64,000 nucleotides of DNA. Origin: Pseudomonas putida (GTDB taxonomy: Bacteria; Pseudomonadota; Gammaproteobacteria; Pseudomonadales; Pseudomonadaceae). Positions 39,473 through 48,478 of this stretch are shown piece after piece (the stretch's first letter is position 1; each line of letters starts with the position of its first letter). The stretch lies in contig NZ_JANHLD010000001.1 of NCBI RefSeq assembly GCF_028682455.1, positions 434,001 to 498,000 of the forward strand. Direction: 5' to 3'. The position numbers and the translations under genes are program-made. The notes below the pieces were generated by a model that was given only the letters and a program-made list of their open reading frames with translations, was not told where the DNA came from and made no database searches.

Positions 39473-39493
39473 CACCTACGCCTATACAACACC

Positions 39494-40783
39494 ATGACCG
39501 AACTTCCCGACAACATCCTTCACCTGCCGCAATACCAAGTACTGGGCTGCAAATCAACCGACGACGAAATGCACTTCCAGGTGGACGTGCCCGATCCCAT
39601 CGCCTGCGAGGAATGCGGCGTGCAGGGTGAGTTCGTACGGTTCGGCAAGCGTGACGTTCCCTATCGTGATCTGCCCATCCACGGCAAGCGGGTCACTCTC
39701 TGGGTGGTCCGCCGCCGATACACCTGCCGGGCCTGCAAGACAACATTCAGGCCCCAGCTACCGGAGATGGTGGACGGATTCCGTATGACACTGCGGCTGC
39801 ATGAGTACGTGGAGAAGGAATCCTTCAACCACCCCTACACCTTTGTGGCGGCACAGACCGGCCTGGACGAGAAGACGGTGCGCGACATCTTCAACGCCCG
39901 CGCCGAGTTCCTGGGGCGCTGGCACCGCTTCGAGACGCCCCGCATCCTGGGCATTGACGAGCTATACCTGAACAAGCGCTACCGCTGCATTCTGACCAAC
40001 ATTGAGGAGCGAACCCTGCTCGACCTGCTGGCCACCCGCCGCCAGGACGTGGTGACCAACTACCTGATGAAGCTGAAAGACCGGCAGAAGGTCGAGATCG
40101 TCAGCATGGACATGTGGAACCCCTACCGGGCAGCGGTCAAGGCTGTGCTGCCCCAGGCCCGTATCGTGGTCGATAAGTTCCATGTGGTGCGCATGGCCAA
40201 CGATGCCCTAGAGAGAGTGCGCAAGGGCCTCAGAAAGGAGCTGAAACCGTCCCAGAGCCGGACTCTCAAGGGAGACCGGAAAATCCTGCTGAAACGCGCT
40301 CACGAAGTCTCAGACCGGGAGCGCCTCATCATGGAGACCTGGACAGGCGCGTTCCCGCAACTGCTGGCCGCCTACGAGCACAAGGAGCGCTTCTACGGCA
40401 TCTGGGACGCCACCACACGGCTCCAGGCAGAAGCCGCCCTGGACGAGTGGATAGCCACCATCCCGAAGGGCCAAAAGGAAGTCTGGAGCGATCTGGTCAG
40501 GGCAGTGGGAAACTGGCGCGAAGAGACCATGACCTACTTCGAGACGGACATGCCCGTCACCAACGCTTACACGGAGTCCATCAACCGACTGGCCAAGGAC
40601 AAGAACCGTGAAGGGCGCGGTTACTCCTTCGAGGTGATGCGGGCACGAATGCTCTACACCACGAAGCACAAGAAGAAGGCACCGACTGCGAAGGTCTCTC
40701 CTTTCTACAAGAAAACCATCGGTTACGGACTGCCGGACTTCGCAGAGGAACTCAACTACGGAGTCGATCTATCAACCATCTGA
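39494..40783 (+). CDS. tnpA: ISL3-family transposase (IS copy 1)
   Basis: 429 aa, identical to the copy at 51960. N-terminal zinc-binding region (CEECGVQG, YTCRACKTTF), then the DDE domain: ILGIDELYLNKRY (Asp), EIVSMDMWNPYR (Asp) and NAYTESINRLAKDKNREGRG (Glu). Makes 8-bp target duplications. Confidence 0.93.
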   Translation: MTELPDNILHLPQYQVLGCKSTDDEMHFQVDVPDPIACEECGVQGEFVRFGKRDVPYRDLPIHGKRVTLWVVRRRYTCRACKTTFRPQLPEMVDGFRMTLRLHEYVEKESFNHPYTFVAAQTGLDEKTVRDIFNARAEFLGRWHRFETPRILGIDELYLNKRYRCILTNIEERTLLDLLATRRQDVVTNYLMKLKDRQKVEIVSMDMWNPYRAAVKAVLPQARIVVDKFHVVRMANDALERVRKGLRKELKPSQSRTLKGDRKILLKRAHEVSDRERLIMETWTGAFPQLLAAYEHKERFYGIWDATTRLQAEAALDEWIATIPKGQKEVWSDLVRAVGNWREETMTYFETDMPVTNAYTESINRLAKDKNREGRGYSFEVMRARMLYTTKHKKKAPTAKVSPFYKKTIGYGLPDFAEELNYGVDLSTI

Positions 40784-40841
40784 GGGTGGTATCAGATTGA
40801 TGGGGTGAAGGTGCCCCATCAACCATTAAATCCGTATACCC

Positions 40842-41105
40842 GTTAGTAATACCTTCTTCCCCATCTCGGCCGCGAAGCCAGTTTGAGTGATTGCCTGGCT
40901 CGCGCATTTCCAGCGTGTCATAGGAGTAGCGCTTTCGCTTGAACAGGCTTTTCAATGCGGCGAACTCGTGGCTTTTCTCGTCTTCTATTCCGACGACTTT
41001 TCCTACAAGCGCCTCCCAATGACCTACGCCGTCGGCCAGCATCGCCTGGTAAGTCTCTGGGTCCAGCAAGGCTTGCTGTTTGAAATGAATGATGCGGTGT
41101 GTCAT
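40842..41105 (-). pseudogene. 5' part of IS-split hypothetical gene
   Basis: 88 codons from the ATG at 41105 (MTHRIIHFKQQALLDPETYQ) up to GEEGITN, then ISPpu12. It reads on for 29 codons into the IS before a stop. With the segment at 37417-37467 it encoded 104 aa, no signal peptide or known domain. Function unknown; neighbours are copZ and the buf operon. Confidence 0.75.
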
Positions 41106-41156
41106 AGACGCGCTCGGGAGTGGCCAAAGAGAAGTCGCTAGCCTATAGGTTCCGGG

Positions 41157-41947
41157 TCATTCGTGAATAGTTGCCCTGAGCTTTAGCAAACCTTCGTTGA
41201 CCCACAATTTCAACCAAGTTGCGGCCTGCAGGGGGCTTGCTCTCCATGTGTTGCGCTCAATGACTCGCAGAGTTCGGCGAACGATCCACCCTCGACGAAA
41301 AACCGCAATGCTGACGCCTCTTCTGGCTCCAGGCTTCGGTACTGGCATACGAGGTTATGACGCCAGACCAGACAGTCTCGATTCCCGGCTGGTTGGGTGG
41401 CAACGGGAAGCAGATCCCCAGACTTGGCAGCCTTCCACAGCGCCAGGGTGTTGTACTGCAATCGCAGCCATCTGGCAGATGGAGTCAGGGAAACCCTGAA
41501 TGAAACCCAGTCTTCAGCCGAAAACTCACTGATGGCCTGCAGTGAAAGCGCTTCGACGTCCTGCGCATCGAAAGCCAGTGTAAAAGCCCACTCAAGCTCC
41601 GCGAGTTCGCGAATCGGTGAAAGTTGAGGTTCCGCAATGTAGCTGCCAATAAACTCGGGCAGCTTCTCACCAAGCCAGCGAATGCTGAAATGCCGTGGTG
41701 GCCAGGCGGTGAAATAGGCCAGTGCGAGTTGCTCGAACGACTCTTCTCCCAGCCATTGCTGCAGCGCCGGGAAATCCTCGCGCAGCACCGCCAGCAGGCG
41801 CGAGCGATAGGCGTTATGGTAGATCCGCAGGCCTTCGAGGGCACTCAGCGCAGTGCAACCCCGGACTTGCTCCAAAAGCTCGTTGGAGGGCAGGGCACCA
41901 TCTGTCAGGTAAGTTTCAAATGCAGTCTGTAAGGCGCTCAGGCTCAA
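41157..41947 (-). CDS. bufC: BufC/HvfC-like (DUF2063) protein, one-base frameshift
   Basis: DUF2063-type putative DNA-binding-domain protein, the usual partner of MNIO enzymes. From the ATG at 41947 (overlapping bufB by 4 bp) the frame runs normally to THGEQAP, then ends CRPQLG-stop at 41210. Adding one G to the G5 run at 41231-41235 restores LQAATWLKLWVNEGLLKLRA, a normal family C-terminus ending at 41157 (262 aa). The family acts in making copper-binding modified peptides (bufferins), probably by presenting the precursor to BufB. A sequencing error is likely. Confidence 0.82.
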
Positions 41948-42780
41948 AGGGTTGCCCTCGATATCACGCCATTGGCGATAGCTCGGGCATGCTCCAACTC
42001 GGATAACAGATCCTCGAACGGTGGAAAATGATCATCCCGCTCGATCAACGTCGACGTTGGACCCAAGTAGCTCAAAGTCTTGCTGTAGAGCGCCCAAACC
42101 GGGTCAGCGATGGGCTGGTCGTGGGTGTCGATGAGGTATTGCCCGTAATCGCTATGCCCGGCCAGATGAATTTGACGAATCCGCTCGTGCGGCAATTCCA
42201 AGATGAACTGCCATGGGTCAAAATCCTGATTTCGTGCGCTGACGTAGACGTTGTTCACGTCAAGGAGCAATTCGCAACCGGTCAGGAAACTCAGTTCCGA
42301 GAGAAACTGCGATTCGCTCATGCTGGACGTCTTCCACTGCACGTAAGAGGAAACGTTCTCCAGCACAATGGGACGTTCCAGAACATCCTGCACTAGACGC
42401 ACCCGCGCGGCGACATGCAGCAGGCTTTCTTGGGTAAATGGCAGCGGCAGCAGGTCGTGGAGTTGATGGGCGTTGCCGCGACTCCAGCACAAGTGGTCGG
42501 AAACCCACTGGGGCTGTATCCGGTCCGCCAGTTGCTTGAGCTGTCGTAGGTAGCCCATGTCCAGGTTATGTGAACCGCCGATCGACAGCGATACTCCGTG
42601 CATCACCAACGGGTATTGCTCGCCAATCGCATCGAGAAAGTAGAGGGCCTTGCCACCGCCCACCAGGTAATTCTCGGAAATGATCTCAAACCAGTCGACC
42701 GCAGGTCGCTGTTCAAGAATCTGCTGGTAATACTCACTGCGAAGGCCAAGACCGAACCCCAGTGTTTTGTGCTTACTCAT
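41944..42780 (-). CDS. bufB: BufB, MNIO (DUF692) peptide-modifying enzyme
   Basis: 278 aa. TIM-barrel multinuclear non-haem iron oxidase family: GFGLGLRSEYY at the start, FEIISENYL, VMHGVSLSIGG, VSDHLCWS, VLENVSSYV, LLDVNNVYVSA, IHLAGH, and TLIERDDHFPPF supply the usual metal-binding His/Asp/Glu residues. Enzymes of this family modify Cys residues in bufferin precursors into copper-binding heterocycles. Encoded between bufA and bufC in one operon. Confidence 0.9.
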   Translation of the reverse strand: MSKHKTLGFGLGLRSEYYQQILEQRPAVDWFEIISENYLVGGGKALYFLDAIGEQYPLVMHGVSLSIGGSHNLDMGYLRQLKQLADRIQPQWVSDHLCWSRGNAHQLHDLLPLPFTQESLLHVAARVRLVQDVLERPIVLENVSSYVQWKTSSMSESQFLSELSFLTGCELLLDVNNVYVSARNQDFDPWQFILELPHERIRQIHLAGHSDYGQYLIDTHDQPIADPVWALYSKTLSYLGPTSTLIERDDHFPPFEDLLSELEHARAIANGVISRATL

Positions 42781-42794
42781 TCAAGACTCCAGCA

Positions 42795-42815
42795 GGGGAG
42801 TGGCAGGCACTCCCC
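42795..42815 (-). promoter_or_regulatory. Intercistronic hairpin between bufA and bufB
   Basis: GGGGAGTGGCAGGCACTCCCC (7-bp stem) lies just after the bufA stop with no U-tract. It could protect bufA mRNA or cut down read-through so that more precursor than enzyme is made. Confidence 0.5.
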
Positions 42816-42824
42816 GCAACGGCA

Positions 42825-43085
42825 TTATTCGCTGGTCTTACCACCGGCCTCATCGCACTTGGCCTGAGTCATCAGCTTGAAACCCTGGCCTTTACATTCT
42901 CCCTGGCCTTTGCAGGCATTTTTGGCGGTCATGCAGTCGTTCTGGCCCTTGCAACCGTTGACGCCGAAGCACTTCACTTCAGCTGCTTTGGTGTCCTGGG
43001 CGGCCTGGACAGGCAGGGTAGCAAACAGGCTGGCGGCCACGAGAGCCAGAGCGGCACCGGTAGCGACGTTGGATTTATTCGACAT
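42825..43085 (-). CDS. bufA: BufA, bufferin-type copper-binding peptide precursor
   Basis: 86 aa. Signal peptide about 1-28 (GAALALVAASLFATLPVQA), then six Cys in KCFGVNGCKGQNDCMTAKNA and CKGQGECKGQGFK...KCDEAGG. Matches DUF2282/BufA2 precursors, whose Cys are modified by BufB; the product is exported and chelates periplasmic copper. Followed by bufB and bufC. Position inside a copper island supports the role. Confidence 0.88.
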   Translation of the reverse strand: MSNKSNVATGAALALVAASLFATLPVQAAQDTKAAEVKCFGVNGCKGQNDCMTAKNACKGQGECKGQGFKLMTQAKCDEAGGKTSE

Positions 43086-43253
43086 AGTGACAATCTCTCT
43101 TAATTGTTGGTGGTCTTATCCGCGGGTGCGAATGACCCTGAGTAGCTTAGGCATCGCTGCCGAGCATGCCCTCTCAAGAAATTCGCAAGGCTTTATGAGG
43201 GCATGAAAGACAGTACCGAGCCTTCTGGATGGGCTACAAGAAAGAAATAGCAA

Positions 43254-43292
43254 CCTGACAGAACTGTAATGTTCGGCTCAGGTTGCTGACAG
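43254..43292 (+). promoter_or_regulatory. Putative CopR box E
   Basis: CCTGACAGAACTGTAATGTT then CGGCTCAGGTTGCTGACAG. Lies between divergent bufA and the PtrA-like gene at 43376, nearer the latter. Confidence 0.55.
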
Positions 43293-43375
43293 GCTCTCTT
43301 AGTTAACGTGACATCGAGCCTAAAGCTCGGCCTCTGCAGTTGCAGGGACCACTTAACTTACGAGGAATACCCAAA

Positions 43376-43582
43376 ATGAAATCGATCAAAGCTCTGCTTG
43401 TAGTTACTGCTCTGAGCATCTCCAGCTTGGCAATGGCTGAAGGTGGTGCTGACCGAACCTTCGCGCGCATGGAGCAGGCACGCCAGACGTCTCTGGAGGC
43501 CTACCGGGTGGCCCAGCAGCAGAAAGTTGAGGCTCCTGTAGCCAGCAGTCCAACCGAGCAAGCAGAGCACACCAACTGCTGA
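43376..43582 (+). CDS. PtrA-like small periplasmic protein
   Basis: 68 aa. Signal peptide 1-20 (ALLVVTALSISSLAMA), then EGGADRTFARMEQARQTSLE as in PtrA N-terminal proteins, ending HTNC. Box E upstream and box F downstream. In P. aeruginosa, PtrA is copper-induced and linked to copper tolerance; the same is likely here. Confidence 0.8.
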   Translation: MKSIKALLVVTALSISSLAMAEGGADRTFARMEQARQTSLEAYRVAQQQKVEAPVASSPTEQAEHTNC

Positions 43583-43591
43583 AGTCATCTA

Positions 43592-43612
43592 CCTTACAGA
43601 AATGTAATCACC
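43592..43612 (+). promoter_or_regulatory. Putative CopR box F (copA promoter)
   Basis: CCTTACAGAAATGTAATCAC holds the perfect palindrome TTACA-GAAA-TGTAA, the best example of the box in this window. About 165 bp before copA. Confidence 0.65.
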
Positions 43613-43775
43613 CGGATGGTTGGGATATGGCAGTTTCATACTGCTCATCGTCGGTAAGGCTTGTGCAATGCACCGACGTGGAAAGTTGAGGGGTAAATCC
43701 CCGACATTGAAGCAGCCATGAACCCGAGACCGGGCACACCATCACCGGCTCATTTGACGGATTGGACAAAACGGC

Positions 43776-45608
43776 ATGCAAAGCAAAACCACAAGGCGCA
43801 CCTTCGTCAAAGGCCTGGCAGCCACCGGTATTATCGGCGGACTTGGCCTGTGGCGCACGCCGGTCTGGGCGGTGAACAGCCCCGGCCAGCCCAACGTACT
43901 GACTGGTAACGAATTCGACCTATTCATCGGTGAAACCCCGGTGAACATCACCGGCGCAGCGCGCACGGCCATGACCATCAACGGCTCGCTCCCTGGGCCG
44001 ATTCTTCGTTGGCGCGAAGGCGATACCGTCACATTGCGCGTGCGCAACCGCCTCAAGGAGGACACCTCCATCCATTGGCACGGCATCATCCTGCCGGCGA
44101 ACATGGATGGCGTTCCTGGCCTGAGCTTCCATGGCATCGCCCCTGATGGCATGTATGAGTACAAGTTCAAGGTCAACCAGAACGGCACCTACTGGTATCA
44201 CAGCCATTCTGGGCTCCAGGAGCAGGTCGGCGTATACGGTGCGCTGGTCATCGATGCCAAGGAGCCCGAGCCCTTCAGTTACGACCGTGATTACGTCGTG
44301 TTGCTGAGCGACTGGACGGATGAAAATCCAACGCGGGTACTGGCCAAGCTCAAGAAACAGTCGGACTACTACAACCAGCACAAACGCACCGTTGGTGACT
44401 TCATCGATGACGTAAGCGAGATGGGTTGGTCCGCCGCCGTAGCCGACCGTAAGATGTGGGCCGAAATGAAGATGAGCCCGACTGATCTCGCCGACGTCAG
44501 TGGCTACACCTACACCTACCTGATGAACGGCCAGGCACCTGATGGCAACTGGACCGGCATATTCAAACCAGGCGAAAAGATCCGCCTGCGCTTCATCAAC
44601 GCCTCGGCGATGACCTATTTCGATGTGCGCATCCCGGGCCTGAAGATGACTGTGGTTGCGGCCGATGGTCTGCACGTCAAACCGGTCAGCGTCGACGAGT
44701 TCCGTATCGCCGTGGCCGAGACCTACGACGTGATCGTCGAACCAGACAGCGAACAGGCGTATACCGTGTTTGCACAATCCATGGATCGCACTGGCTATGC
44801 GCGCGGCACCCTTGCTGTACAGGAGGGGTTGAGTGCACCAGTACCCAGCCCCGACCCGCGTCCGCTGATTGCCATGGGCGACATGGGTATGGATCACGGC
44901 AGCATGGGCGGTATGGATCACGGGAACATGGCCGGGATGGATCAGGGCAATATGGCGGGAATGGATCATGGCAGCATGCAGGGTGGCATGGCTGGTATGG
45001 ATCACAGCCAGATGGCCGGAATGGATCATTCAAACATGGCTGGCATGGCTGGCATGGCTGGCATGGCTGGCATGGCTGGCAACATGCAGGCACACCCGGC
45101 CTCAGAGACCAACAATCCTTTGGTCGACATGCAGACCATGACGCCGACGCACAAGCTGGACGACCCAGGTATCGGCCTGCGTGATAACGGCCGGCGCGTG
45201 CTGACGTACTCTGACCTGCGCAGCACCTTCCCTGATCCGGACGGGCGTGAGCCAAGTCGCACCATCGAGCTGCACCTCACCGGGCATATGGAGAAATTCT
45301 CCTGGTCCTTCGATGGAATCAAGTTCTCTGACGCCGAGCCTCTACGCCTCAAGTACGGCGAGCGTGTTCGCATCACGCTGGTCAACGACACCATGATGAC
45401 TCACCCGATCCATCTTCATGGCATGTGGAGTGATCTGGAGGATGCGAACGGCAATTTCCTGGTGCGTAAACACACCATCGACATGCCGCCAGGTTCCAAG
45501 CGCAGCTATCGGGTGACCGCCGATGCGTTGGGGCGTTGGGCCTACCACTGCCACCTGTTGCTCCACATGGAAATGGGCATGTTCCGTGAAGTCCGTGTGG
45601 ATGAGTAA
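43776..45608 (+). CDS. copA: Multicopper oxidase CopA
   Basis: 610 aa. Twin-arginine signal (TRRTFVKGLAATG). Copper ligands: HWHG (~100), HSHSG (~144), HPIHLHGMW (~545) and HCHLLLHMEMGM (~591-602), a full type 1/2/3 set. A Met-rich domain (~365-430) has repeats such as MGGMDHGNMAGMDQGNMAG and the run MAGMAGMAGMAGMAG. Periplasmic; oxidises Cu(I) to less toxic Cu(II) and binds extra copper. First of a copA-copB-copG cluster. Confidence 0.95.
   Translation: MQSKTTRRTFVKGLAATGIIGGLGLWRTPVWAVNSPGQPNVLTGNEFDLFIGETPVNITGAARTAMTINGSLPGPILRWREGDTVTLRVRNRLKEDTSIHWHGIILPANMDGVPGLSFHGIAPDGMYEYKFKVNQNGTYWYHSHSGLQEQVGVYGALVIDAKEPEPFSYDRDYVVLLSDWTDENPTRVLAKLKKQSDYYNQHKRTVGDFIDDVSEMGWSAAVADRKMWAEMKMSPTDLADVSGYTYTYLMNGQAPDGNWTGIFKPGEKIRLRFINASAMTYFDVRIPGLKMTVVAADGLHVKPVSVDEFRIAVAETYDVIVEPDSEQAYTVFAQSMDRTGYARGTLAVQEGLSAPVPSPDPRPLIAMGDMGMDHGSMGGMDHGNMAGMDQGNMAGMDHGSMQGGMAGMDHSQMAGMDHSNMAGMAGMAGMAGMAGNMQAHPASETNNPLVDMQTMTPTHKLDDPGIGLRDNGRRVLTYSDLRSTFPDPDGREPSRTIELHLTGHMEKFSWSFDGIKFSDAEPLRLKYGERVRITLVNDTMMTHPIHLHGMWSDLEDANGNFLVRKHTIDMPPGSKRSYRVTADALGRWAYHCHLLLHMEMGMFREVRVDE
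45036..45080 (+). repeat. Five tandem 9-bp repeats in copA
   Basis: ATGGCTGGC repeated five times without variation, encoding MAG repeats in the Met-rich domain. Prone to gain or loss of units without frameshift. Confidence 0.95.
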
Positions 45609-45620
45609 AGGAGATTTCTG

Positions 45621-45935
45621 ATGAGTACTTTTATGAAGCGTAATGCCCTGTTTGGCAGCGCAGCGATGTTCAGTTTTTTGGCTGCTTTGTACGCGCCGAC
45701 GTCATTGGCAGGTGAGGGGCACAGCGAGCACGAACAACATGCTGCCGAGTCGGCTGCGCCCGAGGCCATCAGTGACAAGCCTGCAGATCAATCGAAAGGC
45801 AAGGCCGCTGGCCAGCAGATGGATCATGGCACCATGGATCATGAGGGCATGAACCATGACGATATGGGGCACGAGAAGATGATGGATAAGCATGGCGGCA
45901 CCGAAGCCGAAGCAGGTTCGAACCATGACCACTAG
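45621..45935 (+). CDS. Met/His-rich periplasmic protein between copA and copB
   Basis: 104 aa; signal peptide 1-31, then an acidic His/Met-rich region ([29 protein letters not shown]). No fixed fold expected; a copper sponge is likely. Starts 12 bp after copA and overlaps the copB start, so it is part of the operon. Confidence 0.8.
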   Translation: MSTFMKRNALFGSAAMFSFLAALYAPTSLAGEGHSEHEQHAAESAAPEAISDKPADQSKGKAAGQQMDHGTMDHEGMNHDDMGHEKMMDKHGGTEAEAGSNHDH

Positions 45936-47016
45936 GTTTTCACGCCCGTCCCTCATAGCGCTGGTCGTGTCGCTGAGTGCACTCAGCGGCGGCGTTACCC
46001 AGGCTGCGGAAGAAATGGATCATTCGGCAATGGGGCACGGCTCCATGTCGATGGACCACAGCCAGATGGGCCACGGTTCCGCCAAAGCGCCGATGGAGGG
46101 CATGGATCACAGCAAGATGGATCATGGTGCCATGCAGAGCGAATCGGGCAGCATGGACCATAGCCAGATGGGCCACAGCCAGAGCCAAGAGAAGGCCCCA
46201 GCCATGGACCACAGCAAGATGGGACACGGCACCATGCAGGGACAGATGGAGGGCATGGATCATTCGAAGATGAACCATGGCTCCGCTGAAGCCCCGAGAA
46301 CTACCAGTCGTACGCCGATTCCCGTTCTGACGGATGCTGATCGCCAAGCGGCTTTCCCGCCACTGCCTGGCCACAAGGTGCATGACAGCGCCATCAACAG
46401 CTTTTTCCTGCTCGATCAGCTCGAATACCAAGACGCAGATGAGGGCAGCACCCTGGCCTGGGATGCGTCGGGTTGGGTAGGCGGTGATATCAACCGGGTC
46501 TGGTTCCGCTCCGAAGGCGAGCGTACCAACGGCGTTACCGAGGACGCTGAATTACAGCTGCTGTACGGCCGCTCGATCGGCCCTTGGTGGGATGTCGTCG
46601 CGGGCGTCCGCCAGGACTTCAAACCGGAGTCGCCGCAGACTTGGGCCGCCTTCGGTATCCAGGGCATGGCGCTTTACGCCTTTGAGGCCGAAGCCACGGC
46701 CTTCGTCGGCGAGAATGGCCAAACTGCTGCCCGACTGGAGGGCGAGTACGACATTCTGCTGACCAACCGGCTGATTCTCCAGCCAACTGCCGAAATGAAC
46801 TTCTACGGCAAGAACGATCCTGAGCGAGGTGTGGGGTCCGGGTTGGCCAATACCGAGCTCGGTTTACGTCTGCGTTACGAGATTGTCCGGCAGTTTGCCC
46901 CCTATATCGGGGTTTCTTGGAGCCGCTCCTATGGCAACACGGCAGACATGGTGCGCGACGAGGGCGGTGATGTAGACGAGGCGCGTTTTGTCGCCGGTAT
47001 CCGGATGTGGTTTTGA
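45925..47016 (+). CDS. copB: CopB, outer-membrane copper resistance protein
   Basis: 363 aa from the ATG at 45925, inside the end of the preceding gene. Signal peptide 1-27; residues ~28-125 are MDHSxMGHG-type repeats ([18 protein letters not shown]) binding copper; the C-terminal ~230 residues are the CopB beta-barrel ([17 protein letters not shown] to FVAGIRMWF with terminal Phe). Works with CopA. Confidence 0.93.
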   Translation: MTTRFSRPSLIALVVSLSALSGGVTQAAEEMDHSAMGHGSMSMDHSQMGHGSAKAPMEGMDHSKMDHGAMQSESGSMDHSQMGHSQSQEKAPAMDHSKMGHGTMQGQMEGMDHSKMNHGSAEAPRTTSRTPIPVLTDADRQAAFPPLPGHKVHDSAINSFFLLDQLEYQDADEGSTLAWDASGWVGGDINRVWFRSEGERTNGVTEDAELQLLYGRSIGPWWDVVAGVRQDFKPESPQTWAAFGIQGMALYAFEAEATAFVGENGQTAARLEGEYDILLTNRLILQPTAEMNFYGKNDPERGVGSGLANTELGLRLRYEIVRQFAPYIGVSWSRSYGNTADMVRDEGGDVDEARFVAGIRMWF

Positions 47017-47025
47017 GAACCTGAC

Positions 47026-47868
47026 ATGAAAAGAACAATTAAAACTTTGGTGGCGGCCGGCGTGGTCGGTAGCACAGCTGTCCTGGCCGGTGCCTACTTT
47101 GGCGTGGTCAACGTGGGGGCCGACGATCCCCATTTTCCTGCAGTGCATGCGTTTCTCACGATGGCCCGTGACCGCTCTATCGAAGTCCGTTCGCGGAACA
47201 TCGAGGTTCCCAACCTGGATGATCAAGCTCTTATTCGCGCCGGTGCGGGCAACTACAACTCCATGTGTATCGGCTGTCATTTGGCGCCAGGTGTGGCGGA
47301 GACCGAGCTAAGCCAATCGCTTTATCCTGCGCCTCCCAACCTCGCCAAAATCGGTGTCGATGGCAATCCGTCAGCAGCGTTCTGGGTGATCAAGCATGGC
47401 ATCAAGGCAACGGGTATGCCTGCGTGGGGCAAGAGCATGGGCGATGAGTACATCTGGGGCATGGTTGCCTTCCTTGACCAATTGCCGGCGATGGATGCCA
47501 AGCAATACCAAGCACTCGTCGCATCCAGTGGCGGCCATCAGCATGGTGGTGGGGAAACGCAAATGCACAATCATGAAGGTCAGCACGGCGACAACAAGCC
47601 TGGCCATCATGGCAATAGCGGCGGTGGCGAAGACCATCATGGAACAGGTGATGCCGGAGAGCCTGGCCATCACGATGCCGCGGCTACTGATAGCGAGGGT
47701 GGCTCCGCACCTGAGGCAGGTCACCATTCGGACATGAGTAGCGATGACCACCATGCCGGGGATGAGGCCGCCCCAAGCGGCGGAGACCATCATTCCGAGC
47801 AAACTCCGAATGCCTCGCCCAAGACCCATACCCACGCCGATGGCAAAGAGCACGTGCATGAAAGCTAA
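47026..47868 (+). CDS. Class I cytochrome c with long His-rich tail
   Basis: 280 aa. N-terminal anchor (~8-28), haem motif CIGCH (NSMCIGCHLAPG, about 81-85) with Met ligand probably in KATGMPAWG, then a 115-residue tail packed with His, Asp and Gly (GGEDHHGTGDAGEPGHHD). The cytochrome may take electrons from CopA-type copper oxidation; the tail likely binds Cu(II). Both are inferences. Overlaps copG by 11 bp. Confidence 0.85.
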   Translation: MKRTIKTLVAAGVVGSTAVLAGAYFGVVNVGADDPHFPAVHAFLTMARDRSIEVRSRNIEVPNLDDQALIRAGAGNYNSMCIGCHLAPGVAETELSQSLYPAPPNLAKIGVDGNPSAAFWVIKHGIKATGMPAWGKSMGDEYIWGMVAFLDQLPAMDAKQYQALVASSGGHQHGGGETQMHNHEGQHGDNKPGHHGNSGGGEDHHGTGDAGEPGHHDAAATDSEGGSAPEAGHHSDMSSDDHHAGDEAAPSGGDHHSEQTPNASPKTHTHADGKEHVHES

Positions 47869-48301
47869 ATATCTGGCCTTGCTGGCCGCTCTCTCCGTCA
47901 CATCTGCAGTTCAAGCCGCTGATGCCCTGACGATTGATGTCCATCGTGATGCTAATTGCGGATGTTGCAAGAAGTGGATCTCACACCTCGAAGCGAATGG
48001 CTTCAAAGTCGTCGACCATGTCGAAAGCAACATGACGGCAGTGAAGCAAAGTCTGGGCGTTGCGCCGCGGTTGGCGTCTTGTCACACCGCGGTGATTGAC
48101 GGCAAGTTCGTCGAAGGTCATGTGCCGGCGGCTCAGGTCATCGAACTCACCAAGCGCGATGATCTGCTGGGCATCGCTGTTCCCGGGATGCCGGCGGGCT
48201 CCCCCGGCATGGAAGTCGATGGCGTACAGCATGCCTACCAGGTCATTGGCTTGACCAAGACGGGTTCTGATCAGGTCGTTGCAGAATATCCCGCCCAGTA
48301 G
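47858..48301 (+). CDS. copG: CopG, DUF411 periplasmic copper protein
   Basis: 147 aa from the ATG at 47858. Signal peptide 1-20 (LALLAALSVTSAVQA), thioredoxin-like fold with Cys-rich site NCGCCKKWISHL and a third Cys in LASCHTAVIDG, the DUF411 pattern. CopG family proteins cycle Cu between oxidation states. Last gene of the copA operon. Confidence 0.9.
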   Translation: MKAKYLALLAALSVTSAVQAADALTIDVHRDANCGCCKKWISHLEANGFKVVDHVESNMTAVKQSLGVAPRLASCHTAVIDGKFVEGHVPAAQVIELTKRDDLLGIAVPGMPAGSPGMEVDGVQHAYQVIGLTKTGSDQVVAEYPAQ

Positions 48302-48367
48302 TACTGCCTGCCAGCACGGCCGCTTGTGTGTAGTGGCCGACTCATTTTCATACGTCCTTTAACCTAA

Positions 48368-48392
48368 GTAAAAAAGGCGCCCTAGGGCGCCA
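48368..48392 (-). terminator. Intrinsic terminator of porin gene
   Basis: TTGGCGCCCTAGGGCGCCTT read on the minus strand, followed by a T-tract (plus-strand AAAAAA at its left). Ends the porin transcript; also lies beyond copG. Confidence 0.75.
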
Positions 48393-48478
48393 AGGGCTGT
48401 CTCCAAACCAAAGGAGCACTACGAGGGGACAGCAGGACCAAGGAGCGAGCGGGCAATCAACCCGCTCGCTTGCCAGGG

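Larger units (their letters stand above)
37476..40841. mobile_element. ISPpu12-like ISL3-family element, copy 1
   Basis: 3366 bp, flanked by the 8-bp duplication GTTAGTAA (37468-37475 and 40842-40849). Ends GGGTAAGCGGATTAAATGG and (reversed) GGGTATACGGATTTAATGG. Carries a MerR-family regulator, a CDF transporter, lspA and tnpA. It is six bases shorter than copy 2; every difference is a one-base homopolymer loss. Confidence 0.93.

Noticed and set aside
43920..45029. Long minus-strand frame opposite copA with His-rich repeats
   Set aside because: It is the reverse reading of the Met/Asp/His repeats of CopA; no start signal or signal peptide of its own.
44869..45141. CRISPR-like or satellite array
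   Set aside because: The repeats are in-frame codons of Met-rich protein segments; there are no regular spacers and no cas genes.
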